The notes under the pieces are model-generated. The model made no database searches, had not been told where the DNA came from, and saw only the letters and a list, made by a program, of their open reading frames with translations. This document shows, one piece after another, positions 36,232 to 46,000 of a stretch of DNA of 64,000 bases (position 1 is its first letter; each line of letters opens with the position of its first letter). The position numbers were made by a program, and so were the translations under genes. The DNA comes from Urinicoccus massiliensis (GTDB taxonomy: Bacteria > Bacillota > Clostridia > Tissierellales > Peptoniphilaceae): positions 150,427 through 214,426 of the forward strand of contig NZ_LT635493.1 in NCBI RefSeq assembly GCF_900120405.1, read 5' to 3'.

Positions 36232-36676
36232 CCTTCAATTGGCTGGTACAGTGGGGGCAACGACTGGCCTTTAAGGGGACTTCACTTAAACAATAAGGAC
36301 AGGTTTTTGTCGTAGGCTCTGCCACTTCTTCCTTCTTAAAGAGTTTAGGTGCAGCCAGGATTTTCTTCAGAGTAATAAAGATGACAAAGGCAATAATAAG
36401 GAAGTTGACAATATTCTGGATAAAACTTCCATAGGCTAAGACTGCCGTAGCCTCCTTGGCCGCTGCAATGTTGGGGTAGGACTTGCCATCCAGGGCAATA
36501 TAGAGGTTACTAAAGTCAATCCCCCCAATAATGAGGCCCACCAGGGGCATAATGACATCGTCCACTAAAGAGGCCACAATTTTCCCGAAGGCCCCTCCAA
36601 TAATGACCCCGATGGCCATATCTATGACATTGCCCTGGGCAATAAAGTCTTTAAATTCTTGCAAGGTCTTTTTCAT
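36209..36676 (-). CDS. mscL: large-conductance mechanosensitive channel with C-terminal zinc ribbon
   Basis: A 155-residue protein. Residues 1-115 are a standard MscL: FKDFIAQGNVIDMAIGVIIGGAFGKIV, VDDVIMPLVG, two membrane helices and FLIIAFVIF. In place of the usual short tail the protein ends in a zinc-ribbon-like segment, CPYC near 133 and CPHC near 146. MscL opens under membrane tension to release osmolytes. It is first in a two-gene operon with the Nudix hydrolase. Confidence 0.93.
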   Translation of the reverse strand: MKKTLQEFKDFIAQGNVIDMAIGVIIGGAFGKIVASLVDDVIMPLVGLIIGGIDFSNLYIALDGKSYPNIAAAKEATAVLAYGSFIQNIVNFLIIAFVIFITLKKILAAPKLFKKEEVAEPTTKTCPYCLSEVPLKASRCPHCTSQLKDEKSHEA

Positions 36677-36754
36677 CTGAATCTCCTTTCTATTCTTTCT
36701 TTCTATGTAGTGATACCCCTTTTTCTGCTATAATATTCCTAAAAGGAGGATATC

Positions 36755-37192
36755 ATGCGTAAAAGTTGGAATGAATATTTTATGGAAATTACAGAAATGG
36801 TGGCCAGCCGGTCCACCTGCGACCGGGCCTTTGTGGGCTGCGTCTTAGTCAACAAGGACCACCGGATTGTCTCTACAGGCTATAACGGGTCTGTGGCTGG
36901 CAACCCCCACTGCTCTGAAGTGGGCCACACCATGCGAGATGGCCACTGTATTGCCACCATCCATGCAGAAATGAACGCCCTCTTGTATTGTGCCAAGGAG
37001 GGGATCCCCGTCAAGGGTTGCACTGCCTATGTCACCCACTTCCCCTGCCTCAACTGCTCCAAGGCCCTAATCCAGGCTGGCATCGAAAAAATCTACTATA
37101 AAAATGCCTACCGGGTGGACGACTACGCCCTGGACCTTTTTGAAAAAAACGGCGTCCATCTAGAGCAAATCAATCCTGGTCAGGAAGGATAA
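36755..37192 (+). CDS. deoxycytidylate (dCMP) deaminase family protein
   Basis: A 145-residue cytidine-deaminase-fold enzyme. The zinc ligands are in HAEMNALLYCAK near residue 70 and PCLNCSKALI near 98 (H-A-E and PCxxC). It makes dUMP from dCMP for thymidylate synthesis; ComEB-type proteins share the fold. AAAAGGAGGA precedes the ATG, and a TATAAT (36729-36734) lies just upstream. Its 3' end overlaps the convergent RNase H gene by 23 bp. Confidence 0.9.
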   Translation: MRKSWNEYFMEITEMVASRSTCDRAFVGCVLVNKDHRIVSTGYNGSVAGNPHCSEVGHTMRDGHCIATIHAEMNALLYCAKEGIPVKGCTAYVTHFPCLNCSKALIQAGIEKIYYKNAYRVDDYALDLFEKNGVHLEQINPGQEG

Positions 37193-37799
37193 AGTCCGCT
37201 TCCTTGGCCAATTGGTCAGCCTTTTCATTGCCGGCAACCCCAGTATGGGCCTCTACCTTGACAAAGTCCACCTGGACCTGGTCCTTAATGGACTGGTAAA
37301 AGTCATGGTAGGCCTGGGTTTGGACCTTGTTCCTTTTCCAGTCTCCCAGGGCCCAATGGCAAATCCCGGCATAGTCATAATGGATGATGAGTTTACTCAT
37401 CCCCTTTTTTTGTGCAAACTTCATGGCCTCCATGGCCCCGTAAATTTCTCCCGCCACATTCCGCATGGAAGATGCCTCGTCCTTGTGAAAACGCCCAGAC
37501 CACTCTGCCTGGTCCCCGTCTCCAAAAAGGCAATAGACCCCAAAAGAGTAGGAAGCATCCTCCTGGCGGTAGGACCCGTCTACATAGGCCACCAGCGTAT
37601 CGGGGTCTGGAGCCTGGGTCAAAGCCTCCCGGTCTAGACTGGCCTCAGGTCCCCCAACCAGGTAGGCCTGGGCCTCTTCTTCCGTCTTAAAACTCTTAAA
37701 CTGGGCCCCCTTAAAGCCCCGAACCTGGTCCTGGCAGTCAGGCCAGGACCTGTAAATCCCCGGGACCCGGCCCTGGCGTACTGCATAATACTTAGCCAT
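37170..37799 (-). CDS. rnhA: ribonuclease H with N-terminal viroplasmin domain
   Basis: A 209-residue protein. Residues 1-48 are the caulimovirus viroplasmin-like RNA:DNA-hybrid-binding domain (YYAVRQGRVPGIYRSW, FKSFKTEEEAQAYL). The RNase H domain follows with catalytic acidic residues in YVDGSY, GEIYGAMEAM, IHYDYAGI and EKADQLAKEA. It degrades RNA in RNA:DNA hybrids. Its start overlaps larC by 8 bp, so it belongs to the larE-larC transcript. Confidence 0.93.
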   Translation of the reverse strand: MAKYYAVRQGRVPGIYRSWPDCQDQVRGFKGAQFKSFKTEEEAQAYLVGGPEASLDREALTQAPDPDTLVAYVDGSYRQEDASYSFGVYCLFGDGDQAEWSGRFHKDEASSMRNVAGEIYGAMEAMKFAQKKGMSKLIIHYDYAGICHWALGDWKRNKVQTQAYHDFYQSIKDQVQVDFVKVEAHTGVAGNEKADQLAKEADFILPDQD

Positions 37800-38967
37800 G
37801 GTATTCCCTTTCCACTTTCTTTCGCAGGTCCAAAAGACTCATACCCTCTCGGTCTGCAATTTTTTTCAAATCTTCATACTCAAAACTATAGCCCCCGTCA
37901 AAGACCTTGACCCCTAGAGGGCCAAAAGAGCTGGTAAAAGTCTCCAGCTTCCGCTTCCTCTCATAGCGGTCCACAGGATAATAGCGTAAACCCAGGCTGG
38001 TGGTGTGGGCCCAAACCAGGTCTCGGGCCCCCTCTAAAAGGTCCTCTTCCACCAAGATGGAAAGCAGGTAGGCTGGTCGGTTTTTCTTCATATAGACGGG
38101 GCTAAACCAAACATCCAAGACCCCTAGGTCAAAGAGCTTGTCCATGCAATAGGCCAGGTCTTCTCCCAGCATATCGTCCAGGTTGCAGTCCATTTGATAG
38201 ATGGATTTTTTTCCATCCTCTTGGGTCAAGACCCCCCTTAAGACATTGGGAATGTCCAGGTCCCGACTGCCGGCCCCATAGCCCACTTTTCCTCCTTGGA
38301 AGAATCCTGAAGAATACTTGCCATAGTAGGCCAAAATACATGCTCCGGTCGGTGTCATCAGTTCCATCTCTACAGGTCCCTTTTTAAAGGGAATGCCGGC
38401 CTGTAAGAGAATATCTTGGGTCGCCGGAGCCGGCACCGGATAGAGACCATGGGCACAAGTCACAAAGCCATCCCCTACATTGGGCCTGGTAAAGTCGAAG
38501 GAATCAAGACCCAGGTCGTCCATCAAAATAGCCGCCCCAATCATGTCCACTAAGGAATCCGTAGCCCCTACCTCATGGAAGTGGACCTCTTCCAGGGGCT
38601 TGTGGTGGATCTTGGCTTCACTTTTTCCCAAAAGGATAAAGAGATTTTTCGCATCCTCCTTGACCCGGTCCTTGAGACCCGACCGGTCAATGAGGTCCAG
38701 GATGGTCTTTAGGTCCCGGTGGCCATGGTGGTGGTCATGATGGTGGTCATGATGGTGAGCATGGTCATGACCCTGGGAACAAATGACATCTACATAGCAG
38801 GAGTGGATGCCATTTTTTTCCAAATGACTGACCTGGATCTCATAGCCGGCAAAGTCCACCTTGGCCAATTCCTGCCGAAGGACCTCCTCCCGGGCTCCCA
38901 GGTCCAAGAGTAGGGCCAAAAACATATTTCCGCTAATTCCTGCAAAAGGTTCCAATTGTAAGTTCAT
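37792..38967 (-). CDS. larC: nickel pincer cofactor biosynthesis protein LarC
   Basis: A 391-residue DUF111 protein beginning LEPFAGISGNMFLALLLDLG. A histidine-rich loop at about 70-88 (alternating HH and D/G) fits nickel binding. VHFHEVGATDSLVDMIG and PTPTGA-type segments (MTPTGACILAYYG) are family hallmarks. LarC inserts nickel into the pincer nucleotide of lactate racemase. In some species larC is split by a programmed frameshift; here it is one frame. The ATG overlaps the larE stop by 4 bp. Confidence 0.93.
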   Translation of the reverse strand: MNLQLEPFAGISGNMFLALLLDLGAREEVLRQELAKVDFAGYEIQVSHLEKNGIHSCYVDVICSQGHDHAHHHDHHHDHHHGHRDLKTILDLIDRSGLKDRVKEDAKNLFILLGKSEAKIHHKPLEEVHFHEVGATDSLVDMIGAAILMDDLGLDSFDFTRPNVGDGFVTCAHGLYPVPAPATQDILLQAGIPFKKGPVEMELMTPTGACILAYYGKYSSGFFQGGKVGYGAGSRDLDIPNVLRGVLTQEDGKKSIYQMDCNLDDMLGEDLAYCMDKLFDLGVLDVWFSPVYMKKNRPAYLLSILVEEDLLEGARDLVWAHTTSLGLRYYPVDRYERKRKLETFTSSFGPLGVKVFDGGYSFEYEDLKKIADREGMSLLDLRKKVEREYHG

Positions 38968-39752
38968 TTCTTCTCCTTGTTTAAAGACCCCTGGCGGTAA
39001 CCCCTGGGGTCGATATCCACTTGGTCATATCCATACTTCTTTAACTCTTCCCGGATGGGGGCCAGCAAGTCTTGGGCCCGAGCCACCTGACTTGCCTCTA
39101 CTTCAATAGAAGTCCCCCTTCCCAGGGTCCGTAAACGGACATGGTTAAAGCCCAAAGACTTCAGATAGGCCTCGCCTGCTTCCACCCTTTTTAGGTCCTC
39201 AGCTTCAATGGCGTGGTTGGGGTAGATCCGACTGGCAAGACAGGCATCGCTGGGCCGGTTCCAGGTTGACAGTCCCCTGGCCTTGGCCTCCTGACGAATT
39301 TGGTCCTTGGTCCAATGACAGGCCAAAAAGGGGCTAACCACTCCCAGCTCTTCCAGGGCTTGGCGACCAGGCCGGTAGTCACCCAGGTCGTCCAGGTTGC
39401 TCCCGTCACAAACCACAGCCAGGCCCCTTTCCCGGGCCAGGTCCAAAAACTTCTCAAAGATCATTTTTTTACACCAATAGCAGCGGTTTTCCGGATTGGC
39501 CACAACCCGGTCCGGCAGGTCTTGAAAGTCCAGTTCAAGGATCTCCAAGGGCCACTGCCGCCTTTCCGCCTCCTCTAAAACAATCCTCTTGTCTTCTTGG
39601 GTTTGGAAAGCCATATTCATAAAAACTCCCAGGACCCGGTCCCTTCCTAGGCTTTCCACAGCCAGGTCCATTAAAAGGCTAGAATCCACTCCCCCGGAAA
39701 AAGCCACCAGGATCGAGGGATAGCCCCTTAAATAATCTCGTATATCTTCCAT
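38964..39752 (-). CDS. larE: sulfur transferase LarE
   Basis: A 262-residue PP-loop enzyme with FSGGVDSS near residue 18 that adenylates its substrate. Three cysteines stand out: two in RCYWCKK near 93-97 and one in DACLASRIYP near 170. LarE of Lactobacillus uses the single late cysteine as a sacrificial sulfur donor; forms with three cysteines bind a [4Fe-4S] cluster. The three-cysteine pattern here favours the cluster type, which is inference. It is first in the larE-larC-rnhA operon; larA and larB are not in the window. Confidence 0.92.
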   Translation of the reverse strand: MEDIRDYLRGYPSILVAFSGGVDSSLLMDLAVESLGRDRVLGVFMNMAFQTQEDKRIVLEEAERRQWPLEILELDFQDLPDRVVANPENRCYWCKKMIFEKFLDLARERGLAVVCDGSNLDDLGDYRPGRQALEELGVVSPFLACHWTKDQIRQEAKARGLSTWNRPSDACLASRIYPNHAIEAEDLKRVEAGEAYLKSLGFNHVRLRTLGRGTSIEVEASQVARAQDLLAPIREELKKYGYDQVDIDPRGYRQGSLNKEKK

Positions 39753-39773
39753 ATTACACTCTTTCTAAACAAG

Positions 39774-39804
39774 AAAAAAGGCCTTCAGAAACCTGAAAGC
39801 CTTT
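39774..39804 (-). terminator. pta terminator
   Basis: The stem AGGCTTTCAG/CTGAAGGCCT (one mismatch or bulge) with loop GTTT is followed by TTTTTTC, about 17 bp after the pta stop. Confidence 0.8.
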
Positions 39805-39821
39805 CAAATACTCACTAAAAA

Positions 39822-40793
39822 TTATAAGATAGCTTGGGCAGCTGTAATAATACTTAAGGAATAAACTTCGTCTTCGTTACATCCTCTGGACAAGTCGTTT
39901 ACAGGATGGTTCAAACCTTGAAGAATTGGCCCAATGGCTTCAAAGCCACCAAATCTTTGGGCGATTTTGTAACCGATGTTTCCGGCTGCAAGATTTGGGA
40001 AAATAAAGGTGTTAGCATGACCTGCAACTGGGCTACCAGGTGCTTTTTTCTTGGCAACTGTTTCAACAAAAGCTGCGTCGAATTGAAGTTCCCCGTCAAT
40101 TTTAATTTCAGGATGGTTTTCTTTTACCAGGGCAGTTGCCTCTTGAACCATGGTTACTTCGTCTGATTTTGCAGACCCCTTGGTGGAGAAGGACAACATG
40201 GCTACATGGGGATCCATGCCGAATTGTTTCCCGGTCATGTCTGTAATGACAGCCACTTCAGCCATGGTTGGAGCATCCATTTCCAGGTTGATGGCACAGT
40301 CACTCATAAGGTATTGTTCGTCCCCTCTAAGCATAACGAAAAGACCGCTGGTCCGTTTAAAGCCTTCCTTGGTCTTAATAATTTGAAGGGCAGGTTTTAC
40401 TGTTTCCCCAGTGGTGTGAACAGCACCGGAAACCATGCCGGCAGCCCGACCAGTGTAAACCAAAAGAGTTCCAAAATAGTTTGGATCCTTGAGCATTTCA
40501 ATGGCGCCTTCCTTGTCGATTTTTCCCTTCCGACGTTCTACAAAGGCATCTGCCAGGGCATCTGTATCATCATAATTTAATGGATCAATGACAGCAAGAT
40601 TGTCAATGTTTAAGCCCTTTGCTTGGGCTGTTTCTTTAATCTTATCAATGTTTCCCAAAACAACTGGTGCTAAAATTCTTTCTTCTTGTAGACGAACACA
40701 AGCACCTAAAATCCGTTCATCTTCCCCTTCTGGAAAGACAATGCTTGGACATTGCGCGGAAACTTTACTTTTTAATTCTTCAATAAAACCCAT
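39822..40793 (-). CDS. pta: phosphate acetyltransferase
   Basis: The start is set at the ATG at 40793 (323 residues), with GGAGGG upstream and the family start MGFIEELKSK. It shows VFPEGEDERILGA, a GRAAGMVSGAVHTTGETVKPALQIIKT block near 125, and the C-terminal TFIFPNLAAGNIGYKIAQRFGG and VNDLSRGC. It interconverts acetyl-CoA and acetyl phosphate in acetate fermentation. No ackA is in the window. Confidence 0.96.
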   Translation of the reverse strand: MGFIEELKSKVSAQCPSIVFPEGEDERILGACVRLQEERILAPVVLGNIDKIKETAQAKGLNIDNLAVIDPLNYDDTDALADAFVERRKGKIDKEGAIEMLKDPNYFGTLLVYTGRAAGMVSGAVHTTGETVKPALQIIKTKEGFKRTSGLFVMLRGDEQYLMSDCAINLEMDAPTMAEVAVITDMTGKQFGMDPHVAMLSFSTKGSAKSDEVTMVQEATALVKENHPEIKIDGELQFDAAFVETVAKKKAPGSPVAGHANTFIFPNLAAGNIGYKIAQRFGGFEAIGPILQGLNHPVNDLSRGCNEDEVYSLSIITAAQAIL

Positions 40794-40859
40794 TTTTCCC
40801 TCCATTTTTTTATATCTTTTCATTCAAGGGCCCTAGGGCCACTCTCTAAACCACTAATA

Positions 40860-40888
40860 ATACTACCACTTAATCCACATATTTTCAA
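40860..40888 (-). promoter_or_regulatory. pta promoter
   Basis: The -35 TTGAAA (40883-40888) and -10 TAGTAT (40860-40865) are separated by 17 bp. The second IS copy begins only 23 bp upstream of this -35. The leader contains the 12-bp palindrome GGCCCTAGGGCC (40829-40840). Confidence 0.65.
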
Positions 40889-40911
40889 GGCCCTCAAGGC
40901 AAAAGAAAAAA

Positions 40912-42261
40912 GGTTCTATAATAAATGTTGGGGTCCCCCTAGACTCCAACATTTATTTTTTGCCATAAAAAATGCACTTATCTCTTTTTTCCTTTACAAT
41001 AAAGTTACCACAACAAAATGAAAGGGTGAGATAAGTGCAAAACTATACTAACACAAATCTATTGAATTTAAAAGGTGTCTCTATTGACGAGGTGGTCTCT
41101 TTTGATGATCACATTGATGTAAAACTCCATTCTTTATACAAGGAGGGACTTTGTCCTGTTTGTGGTCATAAGACCTCTCGCATCCATGATTATCGTCTGC
41201 AAAGGATCCAACACACGCCTATTGGCTTGCGGAAGGTCTTTCTTTTTCTTCGGAAGAAGCGCTTTGTTTGTCCTCATTGTCAGAAGCGCTTTTATGAGTC
41301 TTTGGATTTCTTAGCTCCCTATTCTAGACGGACTAAGGATCTCCACTTCTTTATCCAAGACCAATTGAAGCAGGTCCGGTCTTTATCTTCTATTGCCAAG
41401 GACTTGGGTTTATCTTCCTCTTGTCTCACAAGCTATCTAAAGTTGGCTCCAAGGAGGCGGCCAAATCTTCCTCGGGTTTTAAGTATGGATGAGTTTAAGG
41501 GAAATGCTGGTGGGGATAAATACCAATGTATTTTAGTGGATCCAATCCATCACCAGGTACTGGATATTTTACCCTCTCGACGAAAAAAGGCTTTAATGGA
41601 CTACTTTTCTTCTTTTCCCAAGGAAGAACGAAGAAGGGTGAAGTATGTGGTTATGGATATGAGTCATCTTTTCTACGCCGTCTTAAAGGAATTCTTCCCT
41701 CAGGCAACCTTCATTGCGGATAAGTTTCATTTTGCCAGACAAGTCTTTTGGGCCTTAGAGAATGTCCGCAAGACACGACAAAAGACAAGGGATGCAAAGT
41801 ATCGTCTCTACTTTAAACGGTCCAAGTCCATCCTACGGAAAAAAGGCAGTCGGCTAAGCCCCGAAGAAAAAGAAAAGCTGGAACTAATGCTTTGGCAAGA
41901 CAAGGAAATCAAAGAAGCTTATCTCTTAAAAGAACGCTTTTATGACGTCTTAGATGCCTCCAGCAAAGAAGAAGCAAGACAGGCCTTAGATAAGTGGCTG
42001 TGGGTTGCTAAAGAAAGTGGATTAAAGGAATTTAAAGCCAGTATTCGGGCCTATGAAAACTGGAAAGAAGAAATCCTAAACGCCTTTTCCACAGGCATCA
42101 CCAATGGACAAACAGAAGGCTTTAACAACAAAATCAAAGTGATTAAACGGGTTTCCTATGGGTATCGGAATTTTGAGAACTTTAAGAGTCGCATTTTAAT
42201 GGTCTTTCGGGCATAAAGAAGGGGCGAGAATGAATCTCACCCCAACATTTGACAAAGAGCC
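40912..42261 (+). mobile_element. ISL3-family insertion sequence, copy 2
   Basis: 1350 bp, intact, with the same terminal repeats as copy 1. The 8-bp target duplication AGAAAAAA is at 40904-40911 and 42262-42269; it is the reverse complement of the copy 1 target. It is inserted at the end of the T-tract of the second sortase terminator and opposes its neighbours. It carries about a dozen mostly silent differences from copies 1 and 3, so it is the most diverged. Confidence 0.96.
41035..42216 (+). CDS. ISL3-family transposase, copy 2
   Basis: A 393-residue intact transposase with a GTG start. The protein is identical to copy 1; zinc finger, helix-turn-helix and DDE residues are all present. 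The silent differences from copy 1 (for example in the codons for HTPIGL and KQVRS) indicate purifying selection or conversion since divergence. Confidence 0.96.
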   Translation: MQNYTNTNLLNLKGVSIDEVVSFDDHIDVKLHSLYKEGLCPVCGHKTSRIHDYRLQRIQHTPIGLRKVFLFLRKKRFVCPHCQKRFYESLDFLAPYSRRTKDLHFFIQDQLKQVRSLSSIAKDLGLSSSCLTSYLKLAPRRRPNLPRVLSMDEFKGNAGGDKYQCILVDPIHHQVLDILPSRRKKALMDYFSSFPKEERRRVKYVVMDMSHLFYAVLKEFFPQATFIADKFHFARQVFWALENVRKTRQKTRDAKYRLYFKRSKSILRKKGSRLSPEEKEKLELMLWQDKEIKEAYLLKERFYDVLDASSKEEARQALDKWLWVAKESGLKEFKASIRAYENWKEEILNAFSTGITNGQTEGFNNKIKVIKRVSYGYRNFENFKSRILMVFRA

Positions 42262-42289
42262 AGAAAAAACCACCCCCTGGGGGATGGTT
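42262..42289 (-). terminator. terminator of the second sortase gene
   Basis: The stem AACCATCCCC/GGGGGTGGTT begins at the sortase stop codon and is followed by TTTTTTCT, the IS copy 2 target site. Confidence 0.8.
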
Positions 42290-43002
42290 CAAGCTTTCTC
42301 CACTACCGTCAGGACAAAAAGACGGACATTGGCCCTTTCATAAGTGCAGGTAACCAGGTTGATAATTTGGTCCTGGGGCTGCAAGTCATAGCCCGGGTCA
42401 TAGACCGCTTCTTTTTGCAAGCGCCGGTAAAAATCCAATCTTTTCTCATATGTAGAGAAATCCCTAGGGTCCAGGATGGTTTGGCCAGAAAGGATCCCAG
42501 CCAAAACCGCCCTGGTCTTGATGGTCTTTTCCCCCGTGTCCAGGTAAAATTCCAGACTCCTGGGTTGGGTCTTGAAAGACTTCAAGGACCCGAACATCAA
42601 GTCATTTTTCATCATATGGCCATAAATCAGGATAAAGGGGTCTTCTAAAGACCCATTCCGATAGTCCATAAAAATCGCCCCTAGGGCATTTCTCTCCCCA
42701 TTGGCCCCGGTGTGGAGGTAACGGTCGTTATCTCCGCCCCGGACCAGGGGATAGTCAATGGCCCCATCCTGGGACCGAATCCAGGCAAAAATGTCCGGAT
42801 TCACAGCCCGGAGCTTGGTTAAGTCCAAGCCCCCATCTTGAGACCCCGGACCCTTGGAAAAAGCCTGGGTCTCAAGACCAGAATAGGCCTCCATTGACTT
42901 TTTTTCATCCACTTGAATTCGCAGGTAGGAAAGGGTCTTGTAGGCAAAAAAGATGGCCACAAGAATAATTAAACTATTGATAAAAAGTCTCTTCCCTTTC
43001 AT
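42289..43002 (-). CDS. srtB: class B sortase (second copy), next to a giant LPKTG protein
   Basis: A 237-residue transpeptidase with an N-terminal membrane segment (about 7-24). The class B core has IDYPLVRGGDNDRYL, GAIFMDYRN, catalytic His129 in LIYGHM, Cys219 in LVTCTYE and Arg227. It is 9 bp downstream of the giant surface protein gene and shares its transcript, so that protein is its likely substrate. The LPKTG motif there is unusual for class B enzymes, which classically use NPQTN-type signals. Confidence 0.92.
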   Translation of the reverse strand: MKGKRLFINSLIILVAIFFAYKTLSYLRIQVDEKKSMEAYSGLETQAFSKGPGSQDGGLDLTKLRAVNPDIFAWIRSQDGAIDYPLVRGGDNDRYLHTGANGERNALGAIFMDYRNGSLEDPFILIYGHMMKNDLMFGSLKSFKTQPRSLEFYLDTGEKTIKTRAVLAGILSGQTILDPRDFSTYEKRLDFYRRLQKEAVYDPGYDLQPQDQIINLVTCTYERANVRLFVLTVVEKA

Positions 43003-43011
43003 AACCTGCTC

Positions 43012-46000
43012 CTAGTCTAGAAAATATTTTTTTCTCAAGAGGACCAGACCCACAAGAGCCAGTCCACTTAAATATACAAGGCCTAAGTCTTCTACAAGAC
43101 CCGTCTTTGGCAAATTGTTTGGAGTCCGTGGCTTACGCGGTTTACCCGGCGTGTCCCCAGGAATATCTTGAGGATACTTGGGTTTTTCCCCTGGAGTTTC
43201 CGGTGGTTTTCCCGGTTCTTCCGGTGGAGTTTCCGGTGGAGTTTTGGGTTCTTCCGGTGGATTGTGGGGTGGTCTTTCAGGCTTTTCAGTGTTTTCAGCC
43301 TTCCATACAAAACCAAGACCCTCATCGTCCTTCAGTTGCCAAACCTTACCTTCAAATCCAGCCATGGGAACTTCTTGAAGTTCATAGTCATACTTGACTT
43401 CTTCTACTTTAACATTACCCTTTTCATCAATGGTGGTTGTCTTCTTAAAGATGGGTAGGTGGTCCAGCATGTCGGTAAAGTCATTGGCCTTGTTGGCCGT
43501 TAATTGACCGACCTTAACCCGCTTCTTGACACCATTTTCTTCAATGATTTGGTAGATGTCAAACTTAGCTTCTAAGTTATCAAGATTCTTTAGCTTTTGG
43601 CCATGACCATCTAGGAATTCCTTGAAGACCTTGATAAAGCGTTCCTTTTCAAGGTAGACAGTAACTGTGTTGAAACCTTCTACTTTGTTTTCAAAGGCCA
43701 TTTCAGCCCCTGAATCCAATAGTTTCTTTAGGTCAAAGAAGTCTTTTGCATCACCAAGTTCATGCTTTTCTCCGTCTGTGCCAATATAGAAAACTTTTCC
43801 GTCTTCAATTTTAGCATCCAGGTTTGGAACCATCATGGGTAGGATAAATTCAGGAGCTTCACCGGCATTAACGCCGCCATCTGCTGATTTGACAAAGATA
43901 CCTGTAACATCTTTTAACTTTAAGCCTGCTTTTTCAAGCTCTTCTTGAGTGTATTGGTTTTTACCAATTTGATACTTGATGATAAATTTATCTTTGTATT
44001 TGTCTTGAACTTGGACAAAGTCATTGAGAACTGGCTTAAAGCCCTTTCTTCCTTCAAATAGGTCTTTAAGTTCAACTTTTATAAGCTTTTCACCTACACG
44101 GCTGGTATCTTCGATATCAGTCTCAGCCTTATAGACAAGCTTGTAGTCAAATTTGTCGCCAAATTTCAACTTAGCATTGCCCTTGAACCATTCCTTGGCA
44201 GTTTTTCCATTGATAATTTTTCCTTTTTCATCATAGATTCTCAGAAACTTATCAACGCTGCCTTCCTTATCCTTTTTGATGGTAATATCTGTGCTTGCAT
44301 AGTAAACTTTTCCATTGTCTTTAAAGATAGCATGGTTGGTATAAATTTCACCAATCCCATTTCCTTTACCAATATAGTCTTTAAATTCTTTCTTGTCCAC
44401 TAGGACATTGTTTAGCTTAAAGGTAAAGTGCTTTGTAGTTCCAGTAGGTGCATCAAAGGCTGGTAGCCAAGCGATAACAGCTTGAACTTTTTCGCCATCT
44501 TTAACTGCCTTATCATAGGCTTTTTGCAATAATTCTTTTTGCTTTGGATCTTTTAAGCCATCGATATAAGCTTTTAGGTCTTCAACATATTGGTACTTGA
44601 TGCCTGCTTTCCACTTATTAACGGCTTCTTCATTTTCAAATGATCCACCGCTAATTAATTTGTCAGAATGAACTTTAAGTTCAATTTTTTCACCATTAGA
44701 AAGCTTAAAGATATTTGGTAGGATGTCCATAATCAAGGTGCCATCTTGGTATCTGTAGTGACCATTGGCTGAATAGTCTCCGTCTTTGATTTGGCTCGTC
44801 TTACCAGTTTCTGCATCATAGATTTGCTTTTCTGTCTTGGTCATTTGGTTGACGCTGACACCAATGGTAAAGTTGATCTTTTGGTCTTTTTCAGAAAGAT
44901 CGATATTCTTTTTATCAGACTCTTTCTTTACCTCTGGATGTTCTTCATTCGGTTTATCGTCTGTTTCTGGATAATCGATGGTTATGTCATCGTTGGCCTT
45001 AAAGCCGTCGTCACCCTTAGCATTCTTGCCAGGTGTTGGAGGCTCTTGGTCTCCACCGGACATTTCAATACACTTGCCAATGATACCAGAATGACAGATT
45101 TTTTCCTTCCAGTTGTTGTCTTCGCCATAGATGCCAGGACCTTGCTTTTGCTTGGGTAGCTTGTATTGGGCAAAGTTTTTAAAGGTTGGTCTGTTGTAGC
45201 CATCCTTAATCATATAGTAGGCAATTAAGTCAATTGGCTTGTTGCCATACTTTTGATTGAGAGTTTCTTTTACTTCTTTATCTGTTACAAGATCAGTAAT
45301 TTTTACAAGCTTTGTCTTAGGATTTCCATCCTTATCTTTTACAGGATTTCCATCCTTATCTTTTACAGGATTTCCATCCTTATCCTTTTCTTCCGTTAGG
45401 ATATACAAAGGATTGATTCGGCCACCTTTTGGATCCATCAGTGGCTTACCATCAATGGATAAGTCTCCTGATTCAAGTTCATTGCCTTTTTTAATAGTGT
45501 ACTTGTTCCAAGCAAATTTTTCTTTTTCGCCACTTGCTGTAACAAGTGGAACAATCTTAGACTCATACTTTTCGTTCAGTCTTCTGTAGGCTTCTTCCAT
45601 AACCTTAACATAGGATTCTTCTTTTGTATTCCAGTTATCCTTATCAAATCCATCTATTGTTTTAGTGAATTTTTCATCATTTACTACTTCCTTAATAAAC
45701 TTGTTAAGGTACATATCCTTATTTGTCATTGGCTTGCCGAATTCATCGGTGTAAGGAATGTCCACATCTGGAACAATAACGGAAGTGATGCCAAACTTCT
45801 TGGTTCTTTGGGGTGTCATAGCACCACCGATAACCATGTTGGGTTTTAATTCAACCCGGATAGCGTTGAAACGCATATCGTCAAACTTGTAGTCGCCCTT
45901 GCTTGGATCAAGATACTTAAGATCCATGGTGTCCATTGCCTTAACCATGGCATTTCTGATATCTGCTAATTCTTCTGCAATTGCATCTGGAGTTTTATCC

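Noticed and set aside
38710-38770. Short direct repeats resembling a tandem array inside larC
   Set aside because: They are the codons of the His-rich loop that is normal for LarC.
45320-45386. RTX-like calcium-binding repeats in the giant protein
   Set aside because: Only three KDKDGNP units occur, and the spacing does not match the nonapeptide RTX consensus.
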